In this document: piece by piece, positions 1 through 8,828 of the stretch | How the letters are laid out: each line of letters opens with the position of its first letter | Numbering within the stretch: the first letter of the stretch is position 1 | Source: an uncultured Anaerolineaceae bacterium | GTDB lineage: Bacteria > Chloroflexota > Anaerolineae > Anaerolineales > Anaerolineaceae | Direction of reading: 5' to 3' | Length of the DNA: 21,941 nucleotides | Assembly: GCA_937920255.1 (NCBI GenBank) | Contig: CALDSL010000205.1 | Span: 1 to 21,941 of the forward strand | Program-made: the position numbers and the translations under genes | Notes under the pieces: model-generated | Told to the model about the DNA's origin: nothing | Seen by the model: the letters and a program-made list of their open reading frames with translations, nothing else | Databases searched by the model: none

Positions 1-1151
1 TCAACCCCGCTTTTGAAGCCGCCAACCCGGGCGTGACCGTCGAGATCACCGAAGGCTCCTGGTCCGGTTGGGATACCACCTTCAGCGGCTTCTTCGCCGC
101 CGGCGAAGGCCCCGACATCATCAACCTCGGCTCGGAAATGAACACGCTGTACGGCGAGAGCCTGGCCGATATGGATCCTTACCTGGGCGAAGCCGCCTGG
201 CCGGAGATCGCGAACTTTGGCCCCGCGCTCGAAAATGCCAAGTACGAAGGCAAACTGCGCGGCCTGCCGATTTTCACCGCCCCTCGCTACGTCTTCTGCC
301 GCACCGACCTGATGGAAGCTGGCGGCTGGACCACCGGCACCCCCAAGAACTTCGCCGAGTGGGTTGATTTCGCCGGCAAGCTCTCCAAGATCGATCCCGC
401 CACCAACTCGCTCGTCCAGCAGGCGCTGGTTCCGGTTGACGCCGGCTCCATGGCCGACTGGCAGTGGTGGCTGCTGGTCTACTACTCGATCGGCGGCGAA
501 CTCTACAAAGCCGATGGCACCCCCAACTTTGACTCGCCCGAAGCGCTGGCCGCCACACAGTTCCTGTACGACATGCGCCAGGCCACCTACGGCTCCGCGA
601 TGGATGCGGTTGGCTCGCTGCCCACCGGCCAGGGTTCTGTGATCGACGTCGACGATGCCACCGGCAAGGATAACGGCGCGGTCTGCCTCGCGCACTCCGG
701 TTGGGCCGCCCCCGCCTTCGACCGTCCGATCTGGGAAAAGGTCAGCATCGATGCTTTCTACGGCGACCCCGAGAACTTCCCCAACAGCAAGCCGGTCGTG
801 CTGGCCTTCAATGACTGGCTGGCCGTGGCCGACTACAGCGAGAACAAAGAGCTGGCCGCCGAATGGCTGAAGCTGGCCTTCTCGAAGGACGCCAACAACA
901 AGTGGAACGAGACCATGGGCCTGATCCCCGCCCGCAATGACTCGCAGTTCGGCTACGTGGTTGAATCGCCGCAGTTGAAAGCCGAAGCGGAACTGGCCGC
1001 CCAGTACGGCGTCGGTTTTGCCGGCATCAAGGAAGCCGCCAAACTGTCCACCATCATGCAGGATGCGCTTGGCAAGCTCGTCACCGATGAGCTGAGCGTG
1101 GAAGACGCCATCGCCAAGATCCAGCAGGAATACACGGACGCTTTGCAGTAA
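1..1151 (+). CDS. ABC transporter sugar-binding protein (5' truncated)
   Basis: Extracellular solute-binding protein of the SBP family 1 (maltose/multiple-sugar type), which captures a sugar outside the membrane and hands it to the permeases. The frame is open from base 3 (reading NPAFEAANPGVTVEIT), so the signal peptide and lipobox lie outside the window; the GTG at 33 is an internal valine, not a start. Family features visible are the segment GPDIINLGSEM early on, then GKLRGLPIFTAPRYVFCR and a later NDWLAVADYSENKELAAEWLKLA, typical of the second lobe and the C-terminal helices. It stops at TAA 1149-1151, 66 bases before the first permease. The substrate cannot be read from the sequence; a GH3 N-acetylhexosaminidase-like enzyme in the same operon suggests an amino sugar or other glycoside, which is inference. 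Confidence 0.9.
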   Translation, partial: NPAFEAANPGVTVEITEGSWSGWDTTFSGFFAAGEGPDIINLGSEMNTLYGESLADMDPYLGEAAWPEIANFGPALENAKYEGKLRGLPIFTAPRYVFCRTDLMEAGGWTTGTPKNFAEWVDFAGKLSKIDPATNSLVQQALVPVDAGSMADWQWWLLVYYSIGGELYKADGTPNFDSPEALAATQFLYDMRQATYGSAMDAVGSLPTGQGSVIDVDDATGKDNGAVCLAHSGWAAPAFDRPIWEKVSIDAFYGDPENFPNSKPVVLAFNDWLAVADYSENKELAAEWLKLAFSKDANNKWNETMGLIPARNDSQFGYVVESPQLKAEAELAAQYGVGFAGIKEAAKLSTIMQDALGKLVTDELSVEDAIAKIQQEYTDALQ

Positions 1152-1169
1152 ATTGTCGTATGATTGTCT

Positions 1170-1193
1170 GGCCGGGGACGTCTGTCCCCGGCC
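1170..1193 (+). other. intercistronic hairpin after the binding-protein gene
   Basis: A 10-bp perfect stem (1170-1179 with 1184-1193, GGCCGGGGAC/GTCCCCGGCC) with a 4-base loop lies between the binding-protein stop and the permease ribosome-binding site. It has no T-run, so it is not a standard terminator. In malE-malF-like operons a hairpin at this place protects the upstream mRNA and lets the binding protein be made in excess over the permeases; that role here is inference. Confidence 0.6.
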
Positions 1194-1217
1194 AGTACCC
1201 ACACCTGGAGAAAGCGC

Positions 1218-2369
1218 ATGCCCGCCAATCCCTATCTACACGTTCTGATTACCGCTGGTCTGACGGTGCTGTTCATCATCGCGAGCAGCTTCGGATTGGG
1301 CTGGCTGGCGCGAGCGATAGCGCGGCTGCGCGGCGCGAGCGCCAAGCAGCAGGGCAACACCTTCGCGGGGTATGCCTTCGCCGCGCCGTGGATCGTGGGC
1401 TTTCTCATTTTTGTGGTCGTGCCGCTTGGTTTCTCACTGTACTGGAGCTTTACCGACTACCGCGTCACGGCCAACGAAGCGCCGAACTGGCTGGGGCTGG
1501 AGAATTACCAGAAACTGCTGTTTGACGATACCAGTTTCCGTGCCTCGATCGTCAACACCCTGTATCTCACCGTCATCGGCCTGCCGCTGCAGATGGGTGT
1601 TGCGCTGCTGCTGGCGGTGCTGCTCAACCAGAAGACGCGCGGCGAGCGCGTATTCCGTATGTCGTTCTATCTGCCTGTTGTGCTGGGCTTCAACACCGCT
1701 GTGCTCCTGTGCTGGCGGCTGATGCTCAACACCGGCACCGGTATCATCAATCAGATGCTGCGCGCGGCGGCTGCGTTCGCGCCGTTCAGCCTGTTGATGC
1801 GCGGGCTGATTTACATTCAAGAGATTTTTTCAGCTTTCTTCCTCGGTTTAAACAACAACAATTTCAACCTGCTCAACAAAGTCATCGAGGCCGGCTTTCC
1901 GGCCGCCAATCGCGTGCCGCTGTGGGTGCAGAGCCCGCTGTGGTCCAAAATGTCAGTGGTGCTGCTGATGATCTGGGGCTGCGGCGCGATGATGCTGATC
2001 TTTTTGGCAGGGCTCAATAATATTCCCAAAGAATTGCACGAGGCCGGCGAGGTCGACGGCGCGTCCGGGTGGCAGCGGTTTTGGAAAATCTCGTTCCCGC
2101 TGCTCACCCCCTATATTTTCTATAACCTCGTTGTCGGCATGATTAGCTCCCTGCAAATTTTTGAACCAATATTTGTGTTGTACCGCGATAACCAACCGCT
2201 GGTGCCCTCAGCCATTTCGATGGTGTACTACCTGTGGCAGAAGAGTTTCAGCCACTTTGAGATAGGGTACGGTTCGGCCATCTCCTGGGTCATCCTGGTG
2301 ATCATCTTCATTGTGACGGTAATCCAGTTCCGGCTTCAAAACCGCTGGGTAACCTACGACCTGTACTAG
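1218..2369 (+). CDS. ABC sugar transporter permease, MalF type
   Basis: Inner-membrane permease of a carbohydrate ABC importer (binding-protein-dependent transport family, MalF/UgpA-like), 383 residues. I chose ATG 1218 because GGAG at 1207-1210 sits seven bases upstream; a TTG at 1164 would extend the frame but lies inside the intercistronic hairpin region and has no ribosome-binding site. The first hydrophobic segment begins at about residue 9, and a second follows after a short basic stretch. The EAA loop that docks the ATPase is clear from about residue 272 (ELHEAGEVDGASGWQRFWKI). It forms the heterodimeric channel with the next gene. Its stop overlaps the Shine-Dalgarno of that gene. No ATPase gene lies nearby, so a shared MsmK/UgpC-type ATPase encoded elsewhere is likely. 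Confidence 0.92.
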   Translation: MPANPYLHVLITAGLTVLFIIASSFGLGWLARAIARLRGASAKQQGNTFAGYAFAAPWIVGFLIFVVVPLGFSLYWSFTDYRVTANEAPNWLGLENYQKLLFDDTSFRASIVNTLYLTVIGLPLQMGVALLLAVLLNQKTRGERVFRMSFYLPVVLGFNTAVLLCWRLMLNTGTGIINQMLRAAAAFAPFSLLMRGLIYIQEIFSAFFLGLNNNNFNLLNKVIEAGFPAANRVPLWVQSPLWSKMSVVLLMIWGCGAMMLIFLAGLNNIPKELHEAGEVDGASGWQRFWKISFPLLTPYIFYNLVVGMISSLQIFEPIFVLYRDNQPLVPSAISMVYYLWQKSFSHFEIGYGSAISWVILVIIFIVTVIQFRLQNRWVTYDLY

Positions 2370-2378
2370 GAGGTTGGG

Positions 2379-3221
2379 ATGCGAAAGAACTGGGCAATCA
2401 TACGCAGCATGATCCTCTATGTGGTTCTCACCGCGGCCAGCATCGCCATGAGCTTCCCGCTGTTCTGGATGATCTCCTCCTCGCTCAAGACGGTGGCGGA
2501 AACCAACGCTCCCGGCATCGTGTGGATCCCCAACAACCCTACTCTGGCGGCGTATATCGATATCTTCGCCAATGAGCAGTTCCTGCGCGCGTATTTCAAC
2601 TCGGTCTTTTACGTCACGCTGGCGCTGGCGGGCACGCTGTTCTCCATCGCGGCGGTGGCGTACGCCTTCAGCCGGGTGGAGTGGCCCGGGCGCAACCTGG
2701 TGTTCTTCCTCATGCTGGCCACCATGATGATCCCGCCCCAGGCGCTGATCGTACCGCAGTACGTCTTCTTCAACAAGCTGGATTGGGTCGGCACGTTCAA
2801 CCCGCTGGTGATCCCCGGCTATTTCGCCGGTGGAGCGGCGATGGTGTTCCTGCTGCGCCAGTCGATGGCGCAGATCCCCAAAGAGATGGACGAATCGGCC
2901 TTTATTGATGGCGCCAATCATTTCCAAATCTGGTGGAACATCACCCTGCCGCTGGTCAAAGCGCCGCTGGCCACCATTTCCACCTTCCTGTTCGTGGGCC
3001 TGTGGAACAGCCTGCTGACCCCGCTCATGTACTTGCAGACCGTCGACCTGTACACGCTGCCGGTATATCTCTCCACGCTGTACAACATCAATCAGACCGT
3101 GCAGCCCTGGCCGACGATTATGACCGCCGCCGTGCTGACCACCATTCCGCTCATCGTGGTTTTCTTCTTCGCCCAGCGCTACATTCTGGAGAGCGTGGTG
3201 ATGACCGGGTTGAAAGGCTGA
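2379..3221 (+). CDS. ABC sugar transporter permease, MalG type
   Basis: Second inner-membrane permease of the sugar importer (MalG/UgpE-like), 280 residues, the usual length for the family. The start ATG 2379 is preceded by a perfect AGGAGG at 2368-2373 that overlaps the upstream stop codon. The N-terminal segment MILYVVLTAASIAMSFPLFW is the first membrane helix, followed by the SSLK motif typical of MalG proteins. The EAA loop starts near residue 169 (EMDESAFIDGANHFQIWWNI). The C-terminus FAQRYILESVVMTGLKG matches the conserved end of this family (xQRyfvxGlxxGavKG). Its TGA is one base before the ATG of the glycoside hydrolase gene, so the two are probably translationally coupled. Confidence 0.94.
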   Translation: MRKNWAIIRSMILYVVLTAASIAMSFPLFWMISSSLKTVAETNAPGIVWIPNNPTLAAYIDIFANEQFLRAYFNSVFYVTLALAGTLFSIAAVAYAFSRVEWPGRNLVFFLMLATMMIPPQALIVPQYVFFNKLDWVGTFNPLVIPGYFAGGAAMVFLLRQSMAQIPKEMDESAFIDGANHFQIWWNITLPLVKAPLATISTFLFVGLWNSLLTPLMYLQTVDLYTLPVYLSTLYNINQTVQPWPTIMTAAVLTTIPLIVVFFFAQRYILESVVMTGLKG

Positions 3222-3222
3222 T

Positions 3223-4821
3223 ATGGATCAGGCGCATATCATCGGCCAAAAACTGATGCTGGCGTTCGACGGCATGGACGCGCCGCCGGAGGCCATTCTG
3301 CGCGCGCTGCGCGAACACCGCGCCTGTGGGATCACCCTGTTCCGCACGCGCAACATCGACCACCCGGCGCAGGTGCGCCGGCTCACCGCGCAATTACAGG
3401 CAGCAGCGCAGAGCATGGGCCTGCCGCCGCTGCTGATCGCCGCCGACCAGGAGGGCGGGCAGTTGATGGCCGTCGGCCAGGCCACGCAACTGCCCGGCAA
3501 CATGGCCCTCGGCGCCGCTGGATCGGCCGAGCTGGCCTACCGCGCCGGCGTGGTGCTGGGCAGAGAACTGGCCGCGATGGGCATCAACGTCAATTACGCG
3601 CCCTCGGTGGACGTGAACGTCAACCCGCGCAACCCGGTGGTGGGCATTCGTTCGTTTGGCGAAGACCCGGCCGCGGCCGCCAGTCTGGGCGCGGCGCTGG
3701 TGGCCGGGGTGCAGTCGCAGCACGTGGCCGCTACGGCCAAGCACTTCCCCGGCCACGGTGACGTGACCGGCGACTCGCACTACGGGCTTCCGGCCGTGGC
3801 GCACGACCTGGAGCGGCTGCGCCAGGTGGAATTACCGCCGTTTCGCGCCAGCATCGACGCCGGCGTGAAGCTGGTGATGACCGCGCACGTGGCGTTGCCG
3901 GCTCTGGATGGGGAAACCGCCCCGCCGGCCACGCTCTCGGCGCGCGTGATGACCGGCCTGCTGCGCGGCGAGCTGGGTTTTGATGGCGTCATCATCACCG
4001 ACGCGATGGATATGCTCGCCATCCGCCAGGGCGATCTGCTGGGCGAGGACGCGCTGCGAGCAGTACAGGCGGGCGCAGATTTGCTGCTGCTGACCGCCAG
4101 CGCGAAAGACCATTCCCGCGTGCACCGGGCTTTGACCCGGGCCGCGCAAGACCGCATTCTCAGCGCCGAAGCGCTGGCGGCTTCAGAGGCGCGCATCGCC
4201 GCGCTCAAAGGCTGGCTGGCGGCCGCCCCGCCGCAGCCGGACCTGAGCGTGGTTGGCTGCGCGCAGCACCAGCAGGTCGCGGATGAGATCGCCCAGGCTT
4301 CGATCACCCTGGTGCGCGACCAGCACCGGGTGCTGCCGCTGCGCCTGCGCCCCGAGCAGCGCCTGGTGGTGATGCTGCCCCAACCGCTGAACCTGACCCC
4401 CGCCGACACCTCCGCCTTCGTCCATCCCGCCCTGGCGGACGCGCTGCGCGCCTATCACCCGCGCGTGGAAGAGCTGCTGGTTCCCTTCGCGCCGCATGAC
4501 GCCGACACCCATGACGTGTTATCGCGGCTCGAACCCGGCGATTTCGTCATCGCCGGCACGCTCAACGCCTACACCGAGCCCGGGCAGGCAGCGCTGGTGC
4601 GCGCGCTGCTGGCAACCGGCGTGCCCACCCTGGTAGCCGCCATGCGCCTGCCGTATGACCTGGCCGCCTTCCCCGAAGCGCCGGCATACGTCTGCACCTA
4701 CAGCATCCTGGAACCCTCCATGCGCGCGCTGGCCCGTGCCCTGTTCCAGCCCGGCGAATTACGCGGCAAACTGCCCGTAGCCATCCCGGGTCTGTACCCG
4801 GCTGGTTTTGGGATGCAATAG
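3223..4821 (+). CDS. glycoside hydrolase family 3, NagZ-like N-acetylhexosaminidase
   Basis: Family 3 glycoside hydrolase, 532 residues, related to NagZ, which removes terminal beta-N-acetylglucosamine from muropeptides or chito-oligosaccharides. It shows the signature KHFPGHGDVTGDSH at residues 173-186, whose D184/H186 pair corresponds to the Asp-His acid/base dyad on the flexible loop of NagZ, and GVIITDAMDM with the predicted nucleophile D260. It has no signal peptide, so it should act in the cytoplasm on the imported sugar. It is longer than minimal one-domain NagZ (about 340 residues): residues from about 330 on form a second, GH3_C-like domain. It starts one base after the permease stop. 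The exact glycoside is not certain; N-acetylglucosaminidase is favoured by the His in the signature. Confidence 0.88.
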   Translation: MDQAHIIGQKLMLAFDGMDAPPEAILRALREHRACGITLFRTRNIDHPAQVRRLTAQLQAAAQSMGLPPLLIAADQEGGQLMAVGQATQLPGNMALGAAGSAELAYRAGVVLGRELAAMGINVNYAPSVDVNVNPRNPVVGIRSFGEDPAAAASLGAALVAGVQSQHVAATAKHFPGHGDVTGDSHYGLPAVAHDLERLRQVELPPFRASIDAGVKLVMTAHVALPALDGETAPPATLSARVMTGLLRGELGFDGVIITDAMDMLAIRQGDLLGEDALRAVQAGADLLLLTASAKDHSRVHRALTRAAQDRILSAEALAASEARIAALKGWLAAAPPQPDLSVVGCAQHQQVADEIAQASITLVRDQHRVLPLRLRPEQRLVVMLPQPLNLTPADTSAFVHPALADALRAYHPRVEELLVPFAPHDADTHDVLSRLEPGDFVIAGTLNAYTEPGQAALVRALLATGVPTLVAAMRLPYDLAAFPEAPAYVCTYSILEPSMRALARALFQPGELRGKLPVAIPGLYPAGFGMQ

Positions 4822-4829
4822 TTGTAGCG

Positions 4830-4898
4830 TAGCGGTATGCTGTATAGCCTCGGAGAGCACCCTGTGGGTGCTCTCCGAGGCTATACAGCATACCGCTA
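4830..4898. repeat. perfect 33-bp inverted repeat with 3-base loop
   Basis: Bases 4830-4862 are the exact reverse complement of 4866-4898, leaving only TGT (4863-4865) as loop. All 33 pairs match on inspection. It starts eight bases after the GH3 stop and ends 38 bases before the next gene. Neither side has a T-run, so it is not a textbook intrinsic terminator, although such a stem would still hinder transcription or block 3' exonucleases. Perfect identity of the arms suggests recent origin or homogenisation, as in REP/MITE-like palindromes. Confidence 0.9.
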
Positions 4899-4936
4899 GT
4901 GAAATGCTGTTTGATCTATGCTAAGATTATCTCTAT

Positions 4937-6244
4937 ATGAACATCTCGTTCGAACTTGTCGTTGTCTTGTTGCTGATTCTGGCGAACGGATTCCTCTCAA
5001 TGTCCGAAATTGCGCTGGTTTCGGCGCGCAAGGTGCGCCTGCAGCAGCGCGCGGAAGATGGCGCGCGCGGCGCGAAAACGGCGCTGGCGCTGGCCAATCA
5101 GCCCAACCGCTTTCTTTCCACTGTGCAGGTCGGCATCACCCTGGTGGGCGTGCTCACCGGCGCGTTTGGCGGCGCGACCATTGCCGAAGAGCTGGCCGCG
5201 CCGCTGGAGAGAATCCCTGCCATCGCGCCCTATGCTGAGACGATCGCCTTTGCGATTGTCGTGTTGATCATCACCTATTTTACTCTGGTGCTGGGCGAGT
5301 TGATCCCCAAACGCATCGGCCTGAACGATCCAGAGAAGACCGCCGAAGTGGTGGCAGGCCCAATGCGCGTTCTGTCTGTCATCGCCGGGCCGATTGTGTC
5401 GCTGCTGAGCGCCTCGACCGAACTGGGGTTTCGCCTGCTGGGCATCCGCCCTTCGAGCGAGCCGCCGGTAACGGAGGATGAGATCAAGGTGCTGATGGAG
5501 CAGGGCACGCAGGTGGGCGTCTTTGAAGAAGCCGAGATGGACATGGTGGAAAGCGTTTTCCGGCTGGGCGGCCGCCGCGTGGATGCCATGATGACCCCAC
5601 GCACCGAGATCGTCTGGCTCGATCTGGACCTGCCGTTTGAGGACAACCTGCGCCTGGTATTGGAAAGCGGCTACTCGCAGTTCCCCGTGGCGCGCGACAA
5701 CCTGGATAACGTCATTGGCGTGTTGCGGGTCAAAGATTTGCTCTCATACCTGGCCGGCGCGGACCAGCCGGTGGACATCAAAGCCCTGGCCCGGCCGCCG
5801 CTGTTTGTGCCGGAAAGCACCCCGGCGCTCAAAGTTCTGGCCAACATGCGCATTTCGGGTGATAACGTCTCGCTGGTGATCGACGAATACGGCGGCCTGC
5901 AGGGCATGGTCACGCTCAATGACATTATGCAGTCCATCGTCGGTATTATTGCCGGAGAAGGCGGCGAGCTGCAGCCCGAGATCGTGCGCCGCGAAGACGG
6001 TTCGCTGCTGCTGGACGGTCTGCTGGCCATTGATGAGTTTAAAGAACTGGTTGACGTCGATGTGCTGCCGGATGAAGAACGCGTCGGCTATCAGACCCTG
6101 GCCGGGTTTGTCGTCAGCCAGATGGGCGCGATACCCACTGCCGGCCAGAGTTTCGAGTGGAACGGGTGGCGCTTCGAAGTGCTGGATATGGACGGCAAAC
6201 GGGTGGATAAGCTGCTGGCGATGCAGGTAAAAGAACCCGGTTGA
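4937..6244 (+). CDS. CNNM/CorC-family membrane protein (DUF21-CBS-CorC_HlyC)
   Basis: Inner-membrane protein of the CNNM/CorC family (often annotated hemolysin C-like), 435 residues, thought to take part in magnesium or other divalent-cation efflux. Domain order is standard: an N-terminal DUF21 membrane domain (about residues 1-190) beginning with a hydrophobic helix and ANGFLSMSEIALVSARK, containing the family motif GELIPKR at 120-126 whose Pro-Lys lies at the ion site; a CBS pair (about 200-330) opened by MMTPRTEI near residue 219 and ending with DEYGGLQGMVTLNDIM; and a C-terminal CorC_HlyC transporter-associated domain (about 345-435). No Shine-Dalgarno is seen before ATG 4937; a TAAGAT box ends nine bases upstream, so a leaderless message is possible. 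The gene follows the large inverted repeat and precedes the sbcC-like gene by 22 bases. Confidence 0.92.
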   Translation: MNISFELVVVLLLILANGFLSMSEIALVSARKVRLQQRAEDGARGAKTALALANQPNRFLSTVQVGITLVGVLTGAFGGATIAEELAAPLERIPAIAPYAETIAFAIVVLIITYFTLVLGELIPKRIGLNDPEKTAEVVAGPMRVLSVIAGPIVSLLSASTELGFRLLGIRPSSEPPVTEDEIKVLMEQGTQVGVFEEAEMDMVESVFRLGGRRVDAMMTPRTEIVWLDLDLPFEDNLRLVLESGYSQFPVARDNLDNVIGVLRVKDLLSYLAGADQPVDIKALARPPLFVPESTPALKVLANMRISGDNVSLVIDEYGGLQGMVTLNDIMQSIVGIIAGEGGELQPEIVRREDGSLLLDGLLAIDEFKELVDVDVLPDEERVGYQTLAGFVVSQMGAIPTAGQSFEWNGWRFEVLDMDGKRVDKLLAMQVKEPG

Positions 6245-6251
6245 AATCCGT

Positions 6252-6257
6252 TATAAT
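6252..6257 (+). promoter_or_regulatory. -10 box of the sbcC-like gene, probably leaderless
   Basis: A perfect TATAAT lies in the 22-base gap after the CNNM gene and ends nine bases before ATG 6267. Transcription would begin about three bases before or at the ATG, giving a leaderless mRNA. No good -35 element was found at 17 bases, and no Shine-Dalgarno precedes the ATG. Confidence 0.6.
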
Positions 6258-6266
6258 CAAGCTGCT

Positions 6267-8828
6267 ATGATCCCAGTCCATCTCAGTCTTTCAGGCTTCC
6301 TATCGTACCTCGACCCGGTAGACCTGGACTTCACCCCGTTTGACGTGGCGTGTATTTCCGGTTCCAATGGGGCGGGCAAATCGTCGCTGCTGGATGCGAT
6401 TACCTGGGCGTTGTTTGGGCAGGCGCGCCGCCGCGACGATACCATCATCAACAGCCATGCCAAAACCGCTGAAGTCACGCTGGATATGCACTACGAGGGA
6501 CACCTGTACCGCGTGCAGCGCATCAAGACGCGCGACAAAGCCACCATGCTGGAATTCTTCGTGCAGACGGCAGAAGGCAATTGGCGCACGCTCACCGAAC
6601 ACTCGGTGCGCGAAACCGAGCAGCGCATCCAGAGCACCCTGCGCATGGATTACGAAACCTTTGTCAACGCTTCGTTTTTCCTGCAGGGGAAAGCCGATTC
6701 CTTTGCCCAGCAGCGGCCGGGTGACCGCAAGAAGATCCTCAGTAGCATTCTGGGGCTGGAAGTGTGGGAGAACTACCGCAACAGCGCCGCCGAACGCCGC
6801 AAGCGCGTCGAAGCCGATATGGCCTCTGTGGACGGCATGCTGGATGAAATCAACAAAGAATTGGGCGAGGAAGATCAGCGCAAAGCGCGCCTGAAAGAAC
6901 TGGAAGATTCGCTAGAGCAGTACGCCAGCCTGCGACAGACCAAAGAAGCCGCGCTGGAAACCCTGCGACGGCTGGCCAGTACCCTGCAGGAACAACTGCG
7001 CCTGGTGCAGGTGCTGGAAGGCCAGCTACAGGCCGCCCGCCAGCGCATGGCCGACCGTTCCGCGCAGCGCGAGACGCGCATGGCCGACCAGGCCCTGTAC
7101 CGTGACCAGCTCGCGCATGAGGAGACGGTCAAGGCAGCCTACGCGCGCTGGCAGCAGGCGCGGCAGGATTTGGAACGCTGGGAAGGCGTGGCGGCCAATT
7201 TCCGCCAGCACGATCAGCAGCGCGCCGCCCCGCTGATGGCCATACGCGCCGAATGCAGCCGGCTGGAACAGGAACGCCAGACCCTGCTGGCGCAGCAGGA
7301 AGCCGTTCTGAAGGTCACCGAACGCCTGCCACAACTGCAGAAACAGATCGGCGAAACCGACGCGCGGCTGCTGCAGCTAGCCGCGCAACTCAACGAGCGG
7401 CCTGTGGTGGAAAATGCGCTGCGTGATTTGATCGCCGAAGGCGGCGAGGCCAAAGCCGAAAACCGCCGCTTGCGCGAGCAGATGAAAGAACTGGCAGATC
7501 GCATTGAGCGCTTGAAGGAAATCGGCGGCGCGGATTGCCCCCTGTGCGGGCAGCCGCTCAGCCCCGAAGAGCGGGAAAAACTGATTGGCTCGCTGGAAGC
7601 CGAAGGCCGCGAGATGGGTGACCGCTTCCGGCAGAACAACAAGTTCATGCAGGAAAGCGAAGGGCGTCGCAAGGAAATGGAAGCGCGGCTGGGTGCGTTT
7701 GCGCCGATGGAAGAAGAACTGCGCCGCATGCACCGCCTGGCAGACCAGCTCGACGACCAGGAACACCAGGCGCGTGAATCGCTGCAAACCTGGGAGAGCG
7801 GCGGGGCGCTGCGCCTGGAAGAGGTCAACCGCATGCTGGCCGAGGAAACCTACGCGCCCGAGGCCCGCGCCGAATTGGACCGCATCAACGCCGTGCTGAA
7901 AGACCTGGGCTACGATGCCGCCACCCACGACGCGGTGCGCCGCGCCGAGCAGGATGGGCGCTCCTCGGAAGAACAACTGCGCCAGGTGGAAGCCGCGCGT
8001 GGGGCATTGTCGCCGCTGGAGCGCGAGATTAAATCACTGGACGAGCAGCTTGCCGCCGATTCCGCCGAGGTCGCCGCGCAGGAAGCCGCGGCGCGCAGCG
8101 CCCGGGAACAGTACGAGGCCGGCGCGGCCTCGCTGCCCGATCTGCGCGAGGCGGAAACCGAACTGTTTACGTTGCAGGAAAACGAAAACAAAGCCCGTTT
8201 CCAGGTGGGCGGCGCGCGCCAGGCCGTGCTGGTGCTGGACACGCTGCGCAAGCGCCACAAGGATCTGACCCAGCGCCGCGAGGGGCTCGCCCGGCAGGTG
8301 AGCCAGCTCAAGATGCTGGAACGCGCGTTTGGCAAAGACGGCGTGCCGGCGCTGCTGATCGAACAGGCGCTGCCGGAAATCGAAACCCAGGCTAATGAAA
8401 TCCTCGACCGGCTGAGCGGCGGCAATATGGCTGTACGCTTTGCCACGCAGAAAGATTATAAAGACAAGAACCGTGACGATAAACGCGAAACGCTGGATAT
8501 CATCATCAGCGACGCGGCCGGGTCGCGTGAGTATGAGCTGTTCTCGGGCGGCGAGGCCTTCCGCGTCAATTTTGCCATCCGGCTGGCGCTCTCGCGCTTC
8601 CTCGCGCAGCGCTCCGGGGCGCGCCTGCAAACCCTGGTGATCGATGAAGGGTTTGGCAGCCAGGACGTCGAAGGCCGCCAGCGGCTGATCGAAGCCATCA
8701 ACATGGTGCGCCCGGATTTTGAGAAGATTCTGGCCATTACCCATCTGGAAGAGTTGAAAGAAGCCTTCCCGTTCCGCATTGAAGTCGAAAAGACGGCGCG
8801 CGGATCGCAGGTGCGGGTGATTGGATGA
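6267..8828 (+). CDS. sbcC: SbcC/Rad50-like SMC ATPase
   Basis: Cytoplasmic SMC-type ATPase of the SbcC/Rad50 family, 853 residues, which with the SbcD/Mre11 nuclease opens hairpins and processes DNA ends. Visible features: Walker A GSNGAGKSS at residues 32-40, Q-loop in FFLQGKADSF (Q140), a long heptad-rich coiled coil (about 190-700) interrupted by a zinc hook CPLCG (C424, C427), ABC signature FSGGEAF at 759-765, and Walker B LVIDEGFG at 790-797 with catalytic E794. Length is nearer to archaeal Rad50 than to the roughly 1050-residue E. coli SbcC. The start is set by the adjacent TATAAT and by the glycine-loop distance. The usual partner sbcD is not beside it in this window. The stop overlaps the next start as ATGA (8825-8828), implying coupling to a glycosyltransferase gene. 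Confidence 0.94.
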   Translation: MIPVHLSLSGFLSYLDPVDLDFTPFDVACISGSNGAGKSSLLDAITWALFGQARRRDDTIINSHAKTAEVTLDMHYEGHLYRVQRIKTRDKATMLEFFVQTAEGNWRTLTEHSVRETEQRIQSTLRMDYETFVNASFFLQGKADSFAQQRPGDRKKILSSILGLEVWENYRNSAAERRKRVEADMASVDGMLDEINKELGEEDQRKARLKELEDSLEQYASLRQTKEAALETLRRLASTLQEQLRLVQVLEGQLQAARQRMADRSAQRETRMADQALYRDQLAHEETVKAAYARWQQARQDLERWEGVAANFRQHDQQRAAPLMAIRAECSRLEQERQTLLAQQEAVLKVTERLPQLQKQIGETDARLLQLAAQLNERPVVENALRDLIAEGGEAKAENRRLREQMKELADRIERLKEIGGADCPLCGQPLSPEEREKLIGSLEAEGREMGDRFRQNNKFMQESEGRRKEMEARLGAFAPMEEELRRMHRLADQLDDQEHQARESLQTWESGGALRLEEVNRMLAEETYAPEARAELDRINAVLKDLGYDAATHDAVRRAEQDGRSSEEQLRQVEAARGALSPLEREIKSLDEQLAADSAEVAAQEAAARSAREQYEAGAASLPDLREAETELFTLQENENKARFQVGGARQAVLVLDTLRKRHKDLTQRREGLARQVSQLKMLERAFGKDGVPALLIEQALPEIETQANEILDRLSGGNMAVRFATQKDYKDKNRDDKRETLDIIISDAAGSREYELFSGGEAFRVNFAIRLALSRFLAQRSGARLQTLVIDEGFGSQDVEGRQRLIEAINMVRPDFEKILAITHLEELKEAFPFRIEVEKTARGSQVRVIG

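Noticed and set aside
33..44. GTG as start of the binding protein
   Set aside because: The frame is open to the window edge with family-typical residues (NPAFEAANPG) before it; the GTG is internal.
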